Shown: piece by piece, positions 61,301 through 64,000 of the stretch
How positions within the stretch are numbered: the stretch's first letter is position 1
Layout of the letters: every line of letters starts with the position of its first letter
NCBI GenBank assembly: GCA_002224055.1
Contig: AZLU01000019.1
Coordinates: forward strand, 61,819-125,818
Reading direction: 5' to 3'
DNA: 64,000 nucleotides
Origin: Pezizomycotina sp. ARF18
Taxonomy: Eukaryota; Ascomycota
The notes under the pieces: generated by a model
What the model saw: only the letters and a program-made list of their open reading frames with translations
Told to the model about the DNA's origin: nothing
Database searches by the model: none
Program-made: the position numbers and the translations under genes

Positions 61301-61635
61301 CTGGTTCGTCATCCTGTGGGGCCCTAAATGAGGAGATTTAGCTTACCCGTGAGATTTTGCCCCGCTGACTTTCCGAACTGAGCTCACGCCGTCACCGTGT
61401 TGGAACGTGTTATGCTGAACGCTTTCGCCACCGCCTCGATTCTTGCCTTTCTACCCCGGCCGCCATCCTGACCTGCTCTCCGAGTACTGGCTGATAGTAA
61501 TGGAACTGGCCCGTTGCCGTTTAGTTTCGCATTCGTATTTCCGGAAACGCCCTTAGAGTTACCCGGCCTTCCAGATGTTAGTCCCCGCTTCCTTCCCCTC
61601 CCTCTGCCTTGGCTGTTGCTGTCCCTCACGTCCAT
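55396..61635 (-). CDS. NFX1-type zinc-finger RNA helicase (ZNFX1/Hrr1/SAD-3-like), frameshifted
   Basis: The start is a glycine/arginine-rich low-complexity head (RGRGRKRGLTSGRPGNSKG). After an intron ending near 61263 (TATAGCAG), the conserved helical N-domain follows (KMLEFLQSAVLQVTT, ILAHCQSGRNNKEEFH). SF1 helicase motifs include Walker A at about 59490-59510, readable as QGPP in one frame and RTGKSFVGIQIAK in another; CEEAAEVL and IGDHLQLRP (about 58600-58730); and LDHQRRMHPSIS (about 58425-58455). Cysteine-rich NFX1 zinc fingers follow at about 56700-57500. An RZ-type finger ends the protein (GHWYYCQNNHP and ECGMPMQEARCPECG, split by an intron of about 150 bases). Stop TAG is at 55396-55398. 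Members act in RNA-based silencing with an RNA-dependent polymerase. Frame breaks are frequent; some lie in a G6 run (59502-59507) and a T4 run (59464-59467). Confidence 0.8.
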
Positions 61636-62089
61636 TTTGTAGTAGTAGTTCGAGATGGATTGGGACAGCTATTGTTTAAAACGATCACATAAAAATTTCT
61701 CGTGGTGATGAAGAGTGATGAATACGGAGGTGTTGATGGATCTGAAGGATGATGTGGAGGATTGAGGATGCGGAAGAGGGCTTGTTGAGTTATTCTCGTA
61801 GTTGTAGCCTTGCAGGCACACACCAAAATAAGAGCCAGACAGGGTAACAGATTTTTACTTGACGTGGATCTTGCTCAATAATAGAACCTTTCAATACTTC
61901 AACGAATAAGTAGTAATCTACCTGGTCCTTCCGCTAGACTTTCGTTACTATCTTCTCATCCAAATTATCTTAAACAGGGCCCTACGGTCTAGGTACATCA
62001 TAAGATCCCGGGAAAGCTCCTCGGCCGTCAAACCTCCAGTATGTCCCGCATTAACACAGCCTAAAACGGAACCATCTTTTTGTCAAGGC
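61636..62089. other. Promoter-side spacer of the helicase gene
   Basis: It contains the upstream region of the minus-strand helicase gene; no additional gene is seen. Confidence 0.5.
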
Positions 62090-62640
62090 GTACACTGGTG
62101 CGAAAACTGGTGCGAAAATCACACCAACATTTCCTCCCAGATTCAGAAAAAACCTCAGTACCAGCATTCACGCCTAATCACAATGCAGACCGGCCCAAAC
62201 GATAGGCCAACACTAAGGAAAAACGTCACAGCCCGCCGAACTCTCTGAACTCCTCGAAGAAGAAGAGACTCGCCGGGAAGAAAGTAAGCACCTCCTGGCT
62301 CTCCGCTCCGCAATGTACAGTCGAAATCAAGGAAGGATCGGCCATGAAACGACAAAAGCTAATTGACCTCACCGAAGACCAACTCCGAGTATTGGACCAA
62401 TGGCTCAAGGAACAGCTTACCAGGGGTTTTATCCACCGCTCGAACTCCGAGTTCGCCTCCCCGTGTTCTTCGTCACCGACGGAAACATGCCCGGGCAAGG
62501 AAGACCGAAGCAGCTCCGCCTCGTTATTGACTACAGGGCACTCAACGCCATCCGCAAGCAAGACCAGTACCCCGTTCCGTCTCTCGGCAGCTCATGAACC
62601 GAGCCAACTCTCGGCAAGCTCACGTCCTGAAGAAGTTGGC
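62090..62640 (+). mobile_element. Ty3/gypsy-type reverse-transcriptase relic
   Basis: The stretch LTEDQLRVLDQWLKEQLTRG and FIHRSNSEFASP, followed in another frame by VFFVTDGNMPG and LRLVIDYRALNAIRKQDQYPVP, matches the start of the reverse transcriptase domain of Ty3-type elements. The Y-R-x-L-N-x-x-x-x-x-x-x-Y-P-x-P pattern is the key landmark. The rest of the polyprotein is missing and no long terminal repeat is visible. It ends within a few dozen bases of the F-box/LRR copy J. Confidence 0.7.
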
Positions 62641-63551
62641 CGCCGAGATGCACTCCAGCGAATCAAGCTTCTCCTGGCTCGACAGTGCCAAGAGGGAGGA
62701 GATGTGGAGATCCATCAGGGGCTCAAAAATCGAGCTCGAGGAGGTAACTATCGACTTGATCTCCCCGGCGACATTGAAGTATCTGGCAACGCCTCTCGCG
62801 GCGAACCTTTACCACCTATTCCTCCGCTTGCCGCAGAGTCCGCGGGATATGGGCATGGAGGCGAAAGAAGTCGACGACTTAGCGCGGGAATTTTACGGCG
62901 CCGTGCTCCCGCTCATCATCACGCACATGGAAGTCCTGCTGGTCGGGTTTAACTATACACAACACCACTATGGCGGCGGCGGAAGCGGCGCCACAGAACT
63001 TATGGAACAAGCGACTAACATGTGTGCCGACTGGTCTCTCGGAATGCTAGCGGCGCAATTAGACCGTCTCCAGCCCAGAGTGCTACGGTACATCAACTTC
63101 ATGGAACCCCTCGACAGAGACAGGACCGGTGAAGCGCACGTAGCGCAGTTCATGAGCACACTCACGCGCCTGGTCAGCGTAAGCCCGAAGCTCGCGATCG
63201 TCGACGCGAATTTCTGGTACGACAAGAATAGATCGCTGAAGGCAAGGCTGCGAGAGATCTTAAAGGCGCTGATGACTGGACACCACTGGCACCCGCCGGA
63301 ATGACCCGTTGCATAAGAACGGCATGAAGTTAATCATCGAGACGGAGTCCCTCGAAGTTTTGTACGATGATGGGGTGATATACGGCTCCAAGCTCGGTTC
63401 CGGAAAGGAGAATCTACGCTACCGTATCGACACGACGTTGAAGTCAAAAGACGACCGCTGGGTTAGATATTTCGATCACCCGCTTCTGGATGTTCAGCTG
63501 GAGGAAGATACATTCGGTGAGGAAGATGATTCAGAAGAAGACGGTATTTGA
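62641..63551 (+). pseudogene. F-box/LRR-like copy J, lacks F-box
   Basis: The open frames start at 62594 and enter family sequence at about 62660 with SFSWLDSAKREEMWRSIRGS. Then come LEEVTIDLISPATLKYLATP, LAANLYHLFLRLPQSPRD, EFYGAVLPLIITHMEVLLV, MCADWSLGMLAAQLDRLQP and YINFMEPLDRDR. The last two match the W-S-x-x-x-L-x-x-Q and MEP blocks of copies C-E. The remaining part (SPKLAIVDANFWYDKNRS, then KLGSGKENLRYRID, WVRYFDHPLLDVQLEEDTF and an acidic end) parallels copy F. A stop and frame change sits at 63302-63310. Its 5' end is replaced by the Ty3 relic. Confidence 0.65.
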
Positions 63552-64000
63552 AACCAAAAAAAATACACATGATGTCTTACTTATTGGGAGCTCTAACATA
63601 GCCGCAACAAGGCTTTTGGTCGGATTTGAATAAGATACTATTACACCGGGCATTGAATATGGACGGGACTTCTGGGTTTCTTTTGCCTTTTTTTTATCCT
63701 CCTATTTTACGTCACTACTTGATTAATATTATCGCCCCCTGTTCTCTCTTTTCTAGACGGAGGCGTTCAACATCGGCTAAGGAATATTATAACTCCGCAC
63801 CACTGCAGAGAAACATCTTATTTCACGCTCAAAAAACTAAAAATGCCCTTATGACTAAATATCGGGGAAACGCGTTTATTACACATAACATCAAGGTTTT
63901 AAGTGCATACATAGTATTAGAGATTACAAACATTTGGCTATTCATACTAGTAAAACACTTCACTGGCAATAGGTTTTACAGAGCCATCAGTAGAGTGACC
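63552..64000. other. Downstream spacer
   Basis: No gene is seen; an A-tract and a T-tract are present. Confidence 0.55.

Noticed and set aside
1-64000. CRISPR array or ribosomal RNA
   Set aside because: No regularly spaced repeat-spacer pattern and no rRNA-like conserved sequence was seen; the repeats found are simple or tandem duplications.

Overview
The window looks like a filamentous ascomycete (Pezizomycotina) chromosome. Several genes carry short introns of about 59-114 bases with GTAAGN donors and CTAG/CAG acceptors. It holds a PTH11-like rhodopsin-family receptor, a fungal aldoxime dehydratase, a ZNFX1/Hrr1-type helicase, an expanded F-box/leucine-rich-repeat family, and AT-rich blocks and transposon relics of the kind RIP leaves behind. 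No ribosomal RNA or CRISPR array was seen.

Layout. 1-480 holds a decayed DNA-transposon relic, followed by T-rich low complexity. 1334-20200 is a divergent Tc (toxin complex) locus: a roughly 10.1 kb TcA-type gene on the minus strand and an 8 kb fused TcB-TcC (SpvB / FG-GAP / RHS core / hypervariable tail) gene on the plus strand, separated by about 750 bases. 20.2-23.4 kb is gene-poor and carries one tRNA-like gene. 23.4-44.8 kb is an array of F-box/LRR paralogues (A-H) in both orientations, interrupted by a PTH11-like receptor (28219-29907), a small secreted cysteine-rich protein (34795-35231) and a duplicated flanking repeat. 46.1-53.4 kb holds a phenylacetaldoxime-dehydratase-like gene, an unrecognised coding stretch, an LRR protein and another F-box relative. 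53.4-55.4 kb is AT-rich with a 140-base tandem repeat. 55396-61635 encodes a large RNA-helicase/NFX1-zinc-finger/RZ-finger protein of the ZNFX1/Hrr1/SAD-3 class. 62.1-63.55 kb holds a Ty3-type reverse-transcriptase relic running straight into one more F-box/LRR copy.

Nearly every long gene, including housekeeping-like ones, is broken by single-base frame changes while its protein signatures stay intact. Several breaks sit in homopolymer runs. This suggests uncorrected indels in a long-read assembly at least as much as true decay, so I call the recognisable genes CDS and mark them frameshifted.

Biologically, TcA should form the receptor-binding, pore-forming pentamer. The TcB-TcC product should form the cocoon that encloses a C-terminal effector. 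Here that effector tail is GC-rich, has an HExxH motif and ends in a glycine-rich hydrophobic segment. A complete divergent A + BC pair in a fungal genome is the most notable feature of the window.
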